Part shown: positions 8,649 to 18,255 of the stretch, piece by piece
Numbering within the stretch: the stretch's first letter is position 1
Layout of the letters: every line of letters starts with the position of its first letter
Origin: JAAXIE01 sp965263155
Lineage (GTDB): Bacteria; Chloroflexota; Dehalococcoidia; Lucifugimonadales; JAAXIE01
Direction of reading: 5' to 3'
Assembly (NCBI GenBank): GCA_965263155.1
Contig: OZ253586.1
Coordinates: 1,550,001 to 1,614,000 of the forward strand
DNA length: 64,000 bases
Made by a program: the position numbers and the translations under genes
The notes under the pieces: model-generated
The model's input: the letters and a program-made list of their open reading frames with translations, nothing else
Database searches by the model: none
What the model was told of the DNA's origin: nothing

Positions 8649-8809
8649 AGATGTCCGACTGCTGTGAAGTGGCCGAGCGGGTGCGCCGGTCTTGCGGGTT
8701 GGCCCCGTCTTGGGCACTCATCTTGGTTCCAACACCTTCGGCGTGGCGGTGACCGAACGGATCATCGAGGAAGAGAAGCCGCGGCCGGGCGGTCGGCGGA
8801 CCTATTGAT
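8649..8809 (+). pseudogene. Possible DegV-type fatty-acid-binding C-terminal remnant
   Basis: One frame reads LRVGPVLGTHLGSNTFGVAV, then ERIIEEEKPRPGG, ending at TGA 8807-8809. The block GPVxGTHxGxxxxGVAV is the conserved C-terminal strand-turn of DegV family proteins, which bind fatty acids and deliver them to a kinase. The preceding 50 bases in another frame give CCEVAERVRR, which could be the helix before it. Only about 40 residues survive. The call rests on one short motif. Confidence 0.3.
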
Positions 8810-8897
8810 GCCTATTTGACCCTAGCCGCATCCAAGTCGACCGCCCACGAGTAGCGGATCTCTTGCCCCGCCCACCATCGGAAGGCTCTACAGCGTC

Positions 8898-8945
8898 AGA
8901 ACGAACCTCAAGGTAAAGGTTCTTGATTTCGTCCAGTGCGGTGGG
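8898..8945 (+). repeat. Dispersed ~48-bp repeat, copy A
   Basis: Starts AGAACGAACCTCAAGG and contains GGTTCTTGATTTCGTCCAGT. It matches copies at 16347-16394, 29159-29206 and 44184-44231 (reverse strand) at most positions. It lies about 60 bases beyond the stop of the ABC permease gene. Confidence 0.75.
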
Positions 8946-9007
8946 ACATAGCTTAGCGTAGACAGTACCCGTTTGAGTGGACGGTGGCCTGACCGGGCGT
9001 TCGGCAG

Positions 9008-9736
9008 CTAGAGGACGTCCATGCTGCGAAGTCGGCGCACCGTCAGCCAGAAGAACAGCACCGTCACGACGATGAGGCCGCCGATGGCGGCCTGGATCTC
9101 TATGGCCTGCTCCTCGAACAGTTGCAGCCGTGAGGTGTCGATGCCCTCCATCAGCGTCATCGTGTACGCCCTCACGCTGAGGTACCTCGTACCGCTGAGC
9201 AGGCTGCTGAGCACGCCCTCCCAGATGAATACGTACACCAGAGCAAAGCCGAGCGGGTGGCTCACGCTCAGACCCAGCCACGTGAATATCGCGGAGTAGG
9301 CGGCGACTCCCGCCAAAATGCCGACTCCGACTGCCGCCACGGTCCTGCCGTCGCCATCCAGCCAGACGCACGCTACCAACATGCCGCTGACGGCGAGCAC
9401 CGGCCCCGCGATCATCACGGGCGCGAGCATCTTGGACAGGACGATCGACCACCGCGAGACGGGGTTGAGCACGAGGTAGCCCAGCGTGCGGTCCTCGACC
9501 TCGTTGCCGAAACTGGCCGTGGCCAGCGTCGTCATCACGATGGGCAGAACGGCCGTGACCATCAAGACACCTACGATCCCCACGGCAAGTTCGTTCAGGT
9601 CGTCCGCCAGCAGGTCGGCGTTGAAGGCTCGGATCACCGCCACCAGTCCGACGGGGACGGCTGCCAACAGCACAATGATGGCGATACGCCACTTGCCCAA
9701 GATCTGACGCAGAGACAACCGGAAGATCGGGCCCAC
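9008..9736 (-). CDS. ABC-2 type transporter permease
   Basis: 242 aa, GTG start. About six hydrophobic segments: IAIIVLLAAVPVGLVAVI (residue about 18), IVGVLMVTAVLPIVMTTLA (about 53), MIAGPVLAVSGMLVACVWL, VGVGILAGVAAYSAIFTWLG, LGFALVYVFIWEGVLSSLL and IGGLIVVTVLFFWLTV at the C-terminus. SFGNEVEDRTLGYLVLNPVS is the characteristic cytoplasmic loop of ABC-2/NosY-like permeases (PF12679-type) that act with a single ATPase. The gene directly follows its ATPase, which is destroyed by two stops and a truncation. Without another ATPase this permease should be idle. Exported substrate unknown. Confidence 0.85.
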   Translation of the reverse strand: MGPIFRLSLRQILGKWRIAIIVLLAAVPVGLVAVIRAFNADLLADDLNELAVGIVGVLMVTAVLPIVMTTLATASFGNEVEDRTLGYLVLNPVSRWSIVLSKMLAPVMIAGPVLAVSGMLVACVWLDGDGRTVAAVGVGILAGVAAYSAIFTWLGLSVSHPLGFALVYVFIWEGVLSSLLSGTRYLSVRAYTMTLMEGIDTSRLQLFEEQAIEIQAAIGGLIVVTVLFFWLTVRRLRSMDVL

Positions 9737-10114
9737 GGGTTACCGGTACCGCTCCTCGGCCAGCCCCACGTGCCGCAGCGTGTCCGCGGCGCGTGTCCGT
9801 GCGTGGGCCGGAGGCAGCCCGTGAGTCAGAAACTCGGAGGCGGTCACCGACGGCGGCAGTCAGTCGTGCTCGGGCCTGTAGCCGAGGCGCTAGCGGATCT
9901 CAATCGACTCGTACGGCCGCCCGCCCAGCACCTGCGCCGAGCCCGAGGTCGGCTTGATCAGGCCGAGGAACAGCTTGATCGCCGTGCTTTTGCCCGCGCC
10001 GTTTGGACCCAGCAGCCCAGTGACGCCCTCGCCGATGCGGAAGTCCACGCCATCAAGGGCAATGACGGCGCCGTAGTGCTTCGTCAGCGCCTCCGCCTCT
10101 ATCAAGAACGCCAT
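9737..10114 (-). pseudogene. ABC transporter ATPase, truncated with two in-frame stops
   Basis: The N-terminus is typical: ALTKHYGAVIALDGVDFRI, Walker A GPNGAGKST (about residue 37), FLGLIKPTSGSAQVLGG. The frame then meets TAG at 9890-9892 (after SIEIR) and TGA at 9860-9862 (after RPEHD), yet between and after them the residues stay family-like: RLGYRPEHD, LPPSVTASEFLTHGLPPAHA and DTLRHVGLAEERYR. The signature motif, Walker B and H-loop are absent; the sequence jumps straight to the permease start. So it is dead by nonsense mutation and by deletion. It was the partner of the downstream permease. Confidence 0.85.
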
Positions 10115-10203
10115 GCCGGAAGTATACAGCAGCAGCGGTCGGGGTCGGGGATACTGGATATTGCATGGTTCCCATTGGAACTCGAGGCCACGTGTCGGCC
10201 ATA

Positions 10204-10450
10204 CTACTCACACGAGTAGGGCATGCCTGTAGGCAACAAATCGAGGAGACCCATGCTGTATGCCGGGGCCATACGACTGTGAAGATGCTCAGAACCAGGA
10301 CGCGCTCGCCCTCCATCTCCTGATCGTACGTGGTTGAGTCCCGAGGCGACGGGCCAATTCCCTCCACGATAGTCCGGACTTCTCCTTGAGTCGCTCCAAT
10401 GTCTGGGGGGAGTCGTCGAGGAAGGTATGTACGCCCTGCGGTGACGCGTG
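10204..10450 (-). pseudogene. Helix-turn-helix (XRE-like) regulator remnant
   Basis: A frame reads FLDDSPQTLERLKEKSGLSW, then RELARRLGTQPRTIRRWRA, a clear helix-turn-helix. After RRWRA the continuation (RPGSEHLHS, LGLLDLLP-like) is found one frame over and ends at a stop at 10204. Proteins of this layout are about 80-90 aa stand-alone XRE-like DNA-binding proteins common in Chloroflexota. No start codon is obvious in the proper frame. A single indel near 10310 explains the break. Confidence 0.45.
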
Positions 10451-10769
10451 TGCTGGCGCGGCATCGCGTCAGGGTCTCGGTAATCTCGTCCTTAAGATAG
10501 CTTCCGTCTCCTCGATCCCCTCCTCTTCATCCGCAAACTGGTTGTAGCCGAGTCCCCGAACGTGTGGTTCGTTGTTCAGCAGTCCGCAGTCGGGCTAGTT
10601 CCTCTGGGTACCAGCCCATGGCCTCGGCCACCGCTTCGTCCCAAAGCCGACGCACCGTACTTCTTGTCCCGGTACTGCGATACCACGAGAGGCGTGGACA
10701 GAGATAGGGTGGTGTTCTGAGCGCCGATCTGCCGTCACCAACTGAACGGTCAAGAAGGATACCCAGAGC
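10451..10769. other. Intergenic, no recognisable gene
   Basis: Short open frames on the reverse strand (for example one ending in WDEAVAEAMGWYPEELARL) have no motif I can assign. It probably includes the promoter of the helicase gene that follows. Confidence 0.35.
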
Positions 10770-13507
10770 ATGAGGCAACCTGACTCTCTGTCGACCAAGA
10801 CCGCTCCGCTGCTTCACCTCTTCAATAAGAACAAAGCATCCACTGTTAGCTTCCAGGATGACACTCTTACCATTTTGGCTAAGTCGGGCCGGGTCGCCCA
10901 CAGCCTAAGGGTCAGCGAGATGGGTCCAACTCCAGAAACTTCCCCTCCTCACCCGGCTCACCGTGTCGACCAAGCGAGGACAGGCTATCACCGTCAACGG
11001 GCTCCAGCGAGGCACCTCGGACAGGCTCTAAGCCCAGTTGAGCCGCCGGGTTGAGCGGGTCCTGGACGACGAGGCCCAAGTCATCGGCCCCGAGATAATC
11101 GCCGTAAGAGACTCCATTGCGACCTTCCTCACCGGCGAACAGTACCTCAGGCACTCCCAAGCCTTCTCAATGAAAGACTCCGTAACAAGATTGGCTAGCA
11201 GGGTGGGCAAAGGGACAAGACGGAAGCTCGATGCTGACACCCGAAGGGCTCTTCGGTGGCTGGAAGCGACAACGGAACCCTCGGCCCTAGAAGATAGCCG
11301 GAGCCGTCTGAACGAGACCTTCTTGGAATCGGCCACCCCGCGGGTCCACGAAGCGACCCGGGACATATTCAAGACTAGGCTCACCGACGAGCAGGCTCGG
11401 AACGTCGCCACCGACGAGGACGTGACGCCCGTACTGGCGGGAGCTGGAACGGGGAAGACAGCCGTGATCACAGGCAAAGTCGCGCATCTAGTCCGCAACC
11501 AAGGCATCCCCCCAGAGTCCATCCTAGCCCTAGCCTTCAACCGCAAGGCAGCTCTGGAAATCAGGGAAAGGCTCCCGGATGACCTCAAGGGCGCCCAGGT
11601 GTCGACCTTTCACTCCTTCGCCCTGAAGGTCGTCGCCAGCTCTGGGAACGCTCCCACGATCAGCAAGCTGGCGCAAGACCAATTCGCGTACACCAAAGCC
11701 CTGGACGGAATCCTGGCTCGGATGATGGCCGACCCACGGAAGGCCAAGGCCATCATCGAGATGATCACGTCCTTTTCGGCGGAGTACCGGGAGCCATTCG
11801 AGTTCTCCAACCGGGCAGAGTACGCGCGGTACGTCCAGGATGCCGAGCCCCGTACCCTCAACGGAGAACTGGTCAAGAGTTTTGAAGAGCTCATGACCGC
11901 CAACTTCTTGGCCGTCAACGGAGTGGCATACACTTACGAGAAACCCTACGAGTTTCCCACCTCAACTCGAGAACGCCGACAGTACAAGCCGGACTATTTT
12001 CTGCCGGACCACGGGATATACATCGAACACTTCGCCATGAACGAAGAAGGGCAGGCCCTTCCGGGATGGACCGCCTATGTCGCCGAAGCTCAGTGGAAGC
12101 GGGCGACCCACGACCAGCACCGGGCCAAGCTCATCGAGACGTACAGTTGGCAGTACAGGAAGGGAATGTTGGAGGGGAGCCTCGAACATTCCCTCAAGCG
12201 TCATGGGGTGAAGTTCAACCCAGTCCCCACGGAGGAACTGGTCAAGAAGCTCTCCCGAGAACGGCTGTCCCGCCTGTCTCACCTTCTAGGACCTTCCTGA
12301 ATCATGCCAAGTCCGGAGACCTGGACCACGAGGAGATCCTGGAGAGGGGCAACGCCCAGAAGGACAGGGATCAGACCCAGCGCTTCCTTGAGATATTCAG
12401 AGACGTTCGGGAAGCGTATGAGGAGCTGCTTGAGGAGGAGGGTGCCGTTGACTTCCACGACCTGATAAACGGCGCTGTGAGGGTCATCCAGGAGGGGGGA
12501 TGGGACAATCCTTCCAAGTACGTCCTGATCGACGAGTTCCAAGACATCTCCAATGGCAGGATGAACCTCGCCAAGGCCCTGAAACAGCCAGGGACGGCCT
12601 ACTTTTTGGTCGGGGACGACTGGCAGTCCATCTATCGGTTTACGGGAAGTTACGTGGGGCTGATCCACCAGACCAGTGAACACCTGGGATTTACCAAGTG
12701 GGAGAGTCTCACGAAGACCTTCCGGTTCGGGGACGGGGTACTCAGACCTTCGACTGTATTTGTGCAGCAGAATCCCGAGCGGACCAAGAGGCGGCTGGAA
12801 GCCCATGACCCTGACAAAGGCCAAGGCATTAAGGTGATAGTTGGCCAACCTGATACCGGGCTCCCGCAAGCACTCAGGGAGATAGAGGAGTTGAGGAACA
12901 ACCCCCGGGAGTCGGTCATGGTTCTAGGGCGTTACCGGAATAGCCGGAGTGTGCTGGCCCGGGAGAAGAGCAGGATGCCCAATGTAGTGTTCCGCACGGC
13001 CCACAGCACCAAGGGGCAGGAAGCCGACTACGTCGTAGTGCTAGAACTGAGGGACAACCGGTACGGCTTCCCGTGCCGGGTAGAGGACGACCCGCTGCTT
13101 GGCATTGTGATGCCTCCCATACATGGGTACCCCTACCCGTTCGCCGAGGAGAGGCGGCTCTTTTATGTGGCCCTGACCAGGGCCAAGAAGGGGGTGTACC
13201 TCGTCGCCGACCCGGTTAGGCCGTCGCCCTTCGTGAGGGAACTGCTCGAGAACTGCCCGGAGGTGAAGGGGGAGAGGCACTCAGACCCCGGTGTCCTATG
13301 TGCGCCGGAGGGTCGCTCATCCCGTCCCAAGGCGGATGCTCAAACTCGTCATGCGACTACGTTCCTCGGGTTTGCCCGAGGTGTCGGTACGGGATACTCG
13401 TGGTAGGAGCCGATCAAATGGAGTTATTGGAGTGCAGCAGTTTTCAGGCGACATCTTCTTGCACGTACACTGAGCGGGTGGTCGGGGGACGGAGAAGGTT
13501 GGGATGA
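10770..13507 (+). pseudogene. UvrD/HelD-like DNA helicase with C-terminal zinc ribbon, frameshifted
   Basis: The domain order is readable across several frames. N-terminal part: VSFQDDTLTILAKSG, then STKRGQAITVNGLQRGTSD before a TAA at about 11029. SF1 helicase core: VLAGAGTGKTAVI (Walker A, about 11436), ILALAFNRKAALEIRERL, FHSFAL, an inserted nuclease-like stretch (YKPDYFLPDHGIYIEHF), a frameshift near 12290, then VLIDEFQDIS (motif II), LVGDDWQSIYRFTGS (motif III), TAHSTKGQEADYVVVLEL (motif V) and RLFYVALTRAKKGVYLV (motif VI). The end lies in a third frame: CDYVPRVCPRCRYGILV, a topoisomerase-type zinc ribbon. The layout resembles DNA helicase IV (HelD). At least three lesions make it inactive as written. 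The break at 12290 is the kind one indel would cause. Confidence 0.85.
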
Positions 13508-13627
13508 GGGGAAAACCGCCCTGACCGTCGTGTATTCTGTATTCAGGCCTTCGTGGGAAATACGATGTCCAATTTTGCGGATGCTTAAGAGGGCCTGTTG
13601 ACCAAATGTAGAGAGGGAGGAAACAAG

Positions 13628-14506
13628 ATGACCACCGTAGGAACCGGCAAGTATACCTACCAACTTATCGAGAACTGGGCCAAGTTGCCCGCCGGCCAGA
13701 CCTTCGGCAATACCAGCGCGGTGACCACCGACTCCCAGGACCGAGTGTATGTCTTCCAGAGGAAAGACCCGCCGGTGATGATTTTTGACCGGGAGGGCAA
13801 TTTCCTGGACTCCTGGGGCACCGGAGTAATCACCGACCCCCATGGCATTTGTATTCACGACGATATCGTCTACCTCACCGACCGATCCGACTCGGTGGCC
13901 CTGAAGTTCACCCTGGAAGGCAAGCCCCTCCAGATTCTGGGCGACCGAGGGGTGCACTCGGACACCGGTGGCGAGCGGCCGGGCGACCTGGTGCCTCGGG
14001 CCGCCGGCCCGTTCAACTACCCCACCGAGCTAGTGCCCTCTCCTTCTGGCGACCTCTACGTCTCCGACGGATACCGCAACGCCCGAGTGCACCGCTTCTC
14101 TGGGGATGGCCGGCTCATTTCGTCTTGGGGTGAGCCGGGCAAGGAGGGGCCGAACCAGTTCCACCTGCCCCACAGCGTACTGGTGGACGAGGAAGGCACG
14201 GTGTTCGTCTGCGACCGGGAGAATAACCGCATCCAGGTTTTCTCAGCCGACGGGCAGTTCCGCGAGATATGGTCCGACCTGCGCCGCCCCCTGGACATAT
14301 CCATGGACAGCGACGGCGTTCTCTGCGTCAGTGAAGGTGGGGTCAACGGGCTGTCTGCACGGGTCAGCCTGCTGGACAAGCGCGGCAACGTGGTGGCCCG
14401 CTGGGACGCCAACTCGGCCCACGGCAGTTGGATTGACGCCCACGGTGACATTTACATGGCCTTGGGCGCAATAGAGCGGGTGGACAAGTACGTCCGGCAG
14501 GGATAG
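13628..14506 (+). CDS. NHL-repeat beta-propeller protein
   Basis: 292 aa from ATG 13628, preceded by GAGGGAGGAAACAAG; an in-frame earlier start (13598) lacks this site. Repeats of the pattern DxxGNxYVxDxxNxRVxxFxxxGxFL are clear: TTDSQDRVYVFQRKDPPVMI, FDREGNFLDSWG, SPSGDLYVSDGYRNARVHRF, DEEGTVFVCDRENNRIQVF and SADGQFREIWSDLRRPLDIS. Five to six blades fit the length. No signal peptide is visible, so it is probably cytoplasmic. The family (NHL/SMP30-like, also the peptidyl-alpha-hydroxyglycine lyase fold) includes binding proteins and lactonases; the substrate is unknown. A strong hairpin follows at 14537-14559. Confidence 0.8.
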   Translation: MTTVGTGKYTYQLIENWAKLPAGQTFGNTSAVTTDSQDRVYVFQRKDPPVMIFDREGNFLDSWGTGVITDPHGICIHDDIVYLTDRSDSVALKFTLEGKPLQILGDRGVHSDTGGERPGDLVPRAAGPFNYPTELVPSPSGDLYVSDGYRNARVHRFSGDGRLISSWGEPGKEGPNQFHLPHSVLVDEEGTVFVCDRENNRIQVFSADGQFREIWSDLRRPLDISMDSDGVLCVSEGGVNGLSARVSLLDKRGNVVARWDANSAHGSWIDAHGDIYMALGAIERVDKYVRQG

Positions 14507-14536
14507 CACCCTTGACAGACAGCTTCATGTCGGTTG

Positions 14537-14559
14537 GGGGCAGGTCTTAGACCTGCCCC
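14537..14559 (+). terminator. Rho-independent terminator-like hairpin
   Basis: GGGGCAGGTC (14537-14546), loop TTA, GACCTGCCCC (14550-14559): a perfect 10-base stem about 30 bases after the NHL gene stop, followed by TTCATTCATCCTT, a moderately T-rich tail. Confidence 0.7.
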
Positions 14560-15011
14560 TTCATTCATCCTTACGCCGAGACTTCCGCCCCTCTCCGCTG
14601 AAGAGGACCAAGGCCGTGACTGTGAAAAGGGCCACTTTGGACCAAATGGCAGTGTCGTAATGACCTGACCCCCGAAACCCTAGTCCAGGGCAGATGTTAG
14701 GATCCTGGGCAAGATCAGAACTGGTCGGACTAACATGGCGAGTGGTACAACCACTTGGGGCAAGTCACAAGCAGGTGTGGTTGACGTGAAACGATTTCCC
14801 TGTCAGGGATAGTTGTCACCTTATGAAAGTTTCCCTAGCGTCCATGTCGTCCGTCGTCCATGACTCATAGTGGGACCCGCAGCCGAAAAGCAGGGCACAG
14901 CGTAGCGTCAAAGCCAATACAGGATGCAGCCTGGGCATCGTTTTTTCCTCTCGTCGTTTCAGGGCCGACGCTAAAGTTGGGGACGGTGACTCGTTCCAAT
15001 AGGCTCGAAGC
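14560..15011. other. Intergenic with possible IS end
   Basis: No gene recognised. At about 14617-14660 the stretch TGACTGTGAAAAGGGCCACT, followed by GACCAAATGGCAGTG, resembles the ends of some IS21-type elements (TGACTGTGAAA..CCAC..), but no partner end or transposase is near. Confidence 0.25.
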
Positions 15012-15376
15012 CTACCTGTGCTTTCTAAGGGCCGACGCCCCACGCAACAACGAGAATCCTTGAACTCGGCCTTCTTTAATGAGGGCGATGAAGCTCCCTA
15101 GAAAATCCTCGACGCACTCGCTGCAACCCACCATCGCGAGGTCGTCAAGCCCTTCACGGAGACAATCAGCGTTTGCAGCGAGCACTCATGGGGTTCGTCT
15201 TCGCGGATACTCTCATGCTGGGCATCCGAGGCTTTGATTAGGTCCACAAGTTCCTTGAACGCCTCCCGCGAGACAGGAGGTGCGCTTGTTTCTTCCAGCA
15301 TGGCCGCGGCCCATAGGGTGGCACCGTCTATGCCGAAGTGGGCAGGGCCGTCGTTTTCTACTGTTGGGACATCCAT
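15012..15376 (-). pseudogene. Hypothetical protein, one frameshift
   Basis: From ATG 15376 the frame reads MDVPTVENDGPAHFGIDGAT and continues AFKELVDLIKASDAQHESIR to about 15150. One frame over, the sequence carries on plausibly as LDDLAMVGCSECVEDFLGSF and IALIKEGRVQGFSLLRGA, ending at TAG 15012-15014. Joined, it would be about 120 aa, acidic, mostly helical, with a CSEC pair. I do not recognise a family. The smooth amino-acid composition across the join is the only evidence that this is one gene. Confidence 0.35.
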
Positions 15377-15462
15377 CGTCGCCCTCCTCAAAGGCATTGA
15401 TGATGTGAAGCCAGACGCGGGGCCACGGTGGGTACATCGAGGGGGTTCTAGGCTTCAATCTA

Positions 15463-15639
15463 TCACTGCCCAGCCCTGCCACATTGGGGAATGAGGGTAC
15501 TACTTGCTGACCGGAACTTGAAGGGTTTGTCCCAGTTGGGAGACTTGCACTTTGGGCACACCCGCTTCCGCCAGATACTGTCCCGTCCTATCCCGTGCGA
15601 AAGATAGCCGCAGAATTGGCACTGTCCAGTAGGGCATCA
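15463..15639 (-). pseudogene. Zinc-ribbon protein fragment
   Basis: Reads GQCQFCGYLSHGIGRDSIW, then RKRVCPKCKSPNWDKPFKF, ending at TGA 15463-15465. Two CxxC pairs about 22 residues apart and the phrase CPKCKSPNWDKP match short rubredoxin-like zinc ribbons that often accompany antitoxins or regulators. There is no start codon in frame; a TGA lies just upstream of CPTGQC. Probably a truncated relic. Confidence 0.35.
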
Positions 15640-16518
15640 GCTACCGAGTCTATTCACCCTCCGCGTGTTGAGGCTGAGCCCAGCTCGGGAGAGTGTGCCC
15701 CTGGGAAATGACATCCACCGAGCGGCTGGACCCCGCCCGACGAGGCGGGTGCCTCTGGGGCGATTATGGGGCTCGTGGCCGAGTAGCGGGAGGTGAGGCC
15801 CGGTGACGCGCCGGAAGCCGCGGTGTGAATCACGCTCGGGTCGATGACCGCCGCCGTGCGTCGGAGGCACTCTGCTGTATCGCCTGACCTTGTCACCGTT
15901 GCCGCCCCGTTCCAGAGAGGGAAATCCCTAGACAGGGCCAGCCGCCACGGAGTGGACTACCATAGCTCCTCCATCGACGCCCGTTATGAACTGGGCTAGG
16001 AGCGCGGGAATAGAGCATCGGCTTGAACGTGACCCTGGAGGACGCCGGGGGCAACACGGCCCTCAAGTCGTTGGCCCCACCTGCGGACGACACCATCGCG
16101 TGGCTGAAGACAATCATCGAGCCGGGCACCTGCCATCCGGGTGGAGGCGATGTAGCACGGGGCCACTGACTGCTACGCGCGCTTCGGGTTGAAAGGGCCT
16201 CAGCGCAATAGCTGGCCCGAGGCACGTAAGGAGGAACGCAAACACGGATATCCAGTCTTCAGGAGCAGAGGCAAGGGTCCTTGCCAGCAGGGGACCTGGG
16301 GATGTGCTCCCATATGTGGCATCCTGCAGTCAGCCTTCATAACGCAAGACTGAACTCGAGCGTAGAGGTTCTTGATTTTGTCCAGTGTGGTGGGTTGCGC
16401 CCCGGCTGAGACGTCGCACGGATCGGCGGCAGCGTCGAGGTCATCAACATCTGTTTCTAGTCCAACAGGCGGCACGATACAGCAAGTACGCTGGATGCAG
16501 AGAGTTGATGTGCAGGTA
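15640..16518. other. Intergenic, repeat copy B only
   Basis: Apart from the dispersed repeat at 16333-16394, nothing is assignable. A short forward-strand frame near 16021-16165 (ALKSLAPPADDTIAWLKTII) is not recognised. Confidence 0.35.
16333..16394 (+). repeat. Dispersed ~48-bp repeat, copy B
   Basis: Core 16347-16394 starts AGACTGAACTCGAGCG and contains GGTTCTTGATTTTGTCCAGT. Upstream, GCCTTCATAACG (16333-16344) is shared with copy D at 44.2 kb, so these two copies match over about 62 bases. It lies about 125 bases beyond the stop of the Cache lipoprotein gene. Confidence 0.75.
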
Positions 16519-17070
16519 TCAACGGGCGGGGGCTCCCACTGGCAGATCTGTGGTAACGAGAGCGAAGATGCCCTCAGCACCCCGAACTGGAACGGAGCGG
16601 GTGACCATCCAGATCTCAACACCCCCGGCGTCAAAATAAGGATCCGTCCAAACGCCTGCGCCGGCCGCCAATGGAGCCGTGACCCACCCTTGGGACTCGA
16701 TGTCGTAGGATGGCACTGCAAGGTCCAAGGTGACGTAGCCGTCGGCGGTGCGATATACGTAGGGGCTGGCGGTGACCCTTCCGTCGTGATCCAGCAGAGC
16801 TGCGGCACTGCCGTAGAAGGCGGGGTGGGCATCCACGTAGGCACGCAGACGCTCGGCATAAGCGGCGCCATCGGTGGGTCGCTCCGCCTCCAACTCTGCC
16901 GCCAAGGTGTCTAGGGCAGAAACCACCTCGGCCTGCAGGGTCTCCCGAGTTGGGGCACTGGTGTTGCAGGCAAGGGCGGCCACTAAGGTAACCAGGACGA
17001 GTGAGGCGAGCTTAGCAACCAAAGTCAGTCTCCTAGTGAGATGGTAGCGAGTATCTGATGAAGACGGCAT
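16519..17070 (-). CDS. Cache-domain lipoprotein, probably truncated
   Basis: From an ATG at 17070 the N-terminus has basic residues, then LASLVLVTLVAALAC, a lipoprotein signal with Cys at about residue 35, then an extracytoplasmic part. ALLDHDGRVTASPYVYR, VPSYDIESQGWVTAPL, AAGAGVWTDPYFDAGGVEIW and MVTRSVPVRGAEGIFALVTT form a single Cache sensor domain (PF02743-type), where Tyr, Trp and Asp residues line the ligand pocket. The chain stops right after VTTDLPV with an unrelated GAPAR, so a downstream kinase, cyclase or second domain seems lost. The start is uncertain: GTG 17118 and ATG 17097 are alternatives. Likely function was sensing small molecules outside the membrane. Confidence 0.55.
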   Translation of the reverse strand: MPSSSDTRYHLTRRLTLVAKLASLVLVTLVAALACNTSAPTRETLQAEVVSALDTLAAELEAERPTDGAAYAERLRAYVDAHPAFYGSAAALLDHDGRVTASPYVYRTADGYVTLDLAVPSYDIESQGWVTAPLAAGAGVWTDPYFDAGGVEIWMVTRSVPVRGAEGIFALVTTDLPVGAPAR

Positions 17071-17289
17071 GGCGATGGGGCCGCGCGAAGGAACCATAGT
17101 CGGCAATTCAGAATTCACGTGCTGTCGAGGGCGGGCGGCGGAGCGCGTACCCCGGGTGGCTGGCAGTGCTGCTCATGGAGGCGCAGCAAATTCTCACCGG
17201 GAGCACATCGCATTGCCGTTTAGTTTTCGTTCAGCAGGATGGATCCCAAGGTATCGCGTTGTGAGTACAGGCGCAAGGTCGATGAGACG

Positions 17290-17630
17290 GGGCGGGGGGC
17301 AGAAGGTGGGGGAGTATCGGATTTCGGCGTACCCGGTACCGGGGAGTTGAGCGGACGGGGCTGGCTGGGTACTTCGTGGCTACGGCCTACAACCTGGTGC
17401 GGATGGCGAACCTGTCGTCGGGTCAGAGGGCTCGGGCCGTTCAGCCGGTGTGACCTGCCTGGGGTGCACTGCCCCCAAAAGGCGTGACGGGCCTCCCAGC
17501 CCTTGCTGACCACCTCTCGGGCCCGCGCACCGGAGCCCAAGACCGCCCTCCGCCCCAGCAAAACAGTCGCCGCCTCAATCGAATCAGATGCGTCTAACCG
17601 CCAAAACCTATTCTTCAGCAGCCTGCTAGG
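17290..17630 (+). mobile_element. IS5-family relic: transposase C-terminus and one inverted repeat
   Basis: 17317-17452 encodes FRRTRYRGVERTGLAGYFVA, then TAYNLVRMANLSS and a stop, almost the same as the C-terminus of the complete transposase at 51927-53030. The non-coding tail also matches (TGACCTGCCTGGGG against TGACCTGCCCGGGG) and it ends with TTCAGCAGCCTGCTA (about 17614-17628), equivalent to the terminal repeat TTCCGCAGCCTGCTAAT of the full element. The N-terminal 85 percent of the transposase is missing, with a degenerate stretch at 17250-17316. This shows that the element, or a close relative, has been in this genome long enough to leave decayed copies. Confidence 0.75.
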
Positions 17631-17645
17631 ATCACTATCGACACC

Positions 17646-18255
17646 GGCGCGGTCTGCAGCCTGACCATTCAGAGGGATATTCTGCTACCCACTTCGGGTG
17701 AATTAAGAGTCAGAGTACGGGAATATTAGACACGGAACTGAACCGATGCCGACAAGCACCCTAACCAGTTTGGCTATTCTCAGGGTACAGGTACCTCAGT
17801 CTGGTACCGGCCTACGACCGGGCTGCCTCTTTCTCAGCAGCTCTTCTGCTCCAAGGGGCATATCCATGGCCCATAGAGGCGTTCTTTATGAGTTGCGCTG
17901 CTTCCACGGCTCCGAAGTGTCAGTGGCGCTCGATCAAGGCAGGCTACGACGCCCTAATCGAGGGTTGGCAGGCCAAGATGGATTTCGATTCTGGGTCGAA
18001 GTGAAATCTTCGGTCTGGGAGAGTAGGTCTCACGCGGCGAGGAACCAGAGACTGTGTTTCGAGACCTGCGCAATCGCTTTGACGGGAAGTACGGGCAGGC
18101 CGTCGGTGCTGTTGGTGGTGACACACCCACCGGGGACGTGACATTCTAACACCTAACCGGCCCCAGCAAACGGCTGAACCGTCCCTCCCCATCTCCAAGT
18201 CTGGCCCGTCCCAACTCTGGCGGAAGCATCCGACCCGGCGCTGCGCCCTAAAATT
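17646..18255. other. Intergenic, no recognisable gene
   Basis: Small open frames on both strands, none with motifs. One forward frame near 17900 (KCQWRSIKAGYDALIEGWQA) has reasonable composition but no start and a near stop, so it may be a fragment. Confidence 0.3.

Noticed and set aside
8802..9692. 296-codon reverse frame overlapping the ABC permease
   Set aside because: Same strand, different frame; low-complexity Arg/Gly-rich residues without membrane segments, while the permease frame has clear ones.
9860..9892. TGA as selenocysteine or a recoded stop in the ABC ATPase
   Set aside because: TGA stands where Cys is usual, which is tempting, but a TAG lies ten codons before it, no SECIS-like stem was noticed, and the Walker B half of the protein is missing.
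14816..15043. Small reverse-strand lipoprotein (LFGC lipobox)
   Set aside because: Only a weak hydrophobic stretch and no ribosome site. It overlaps the better-supported tail of the gene at 15012-15376.
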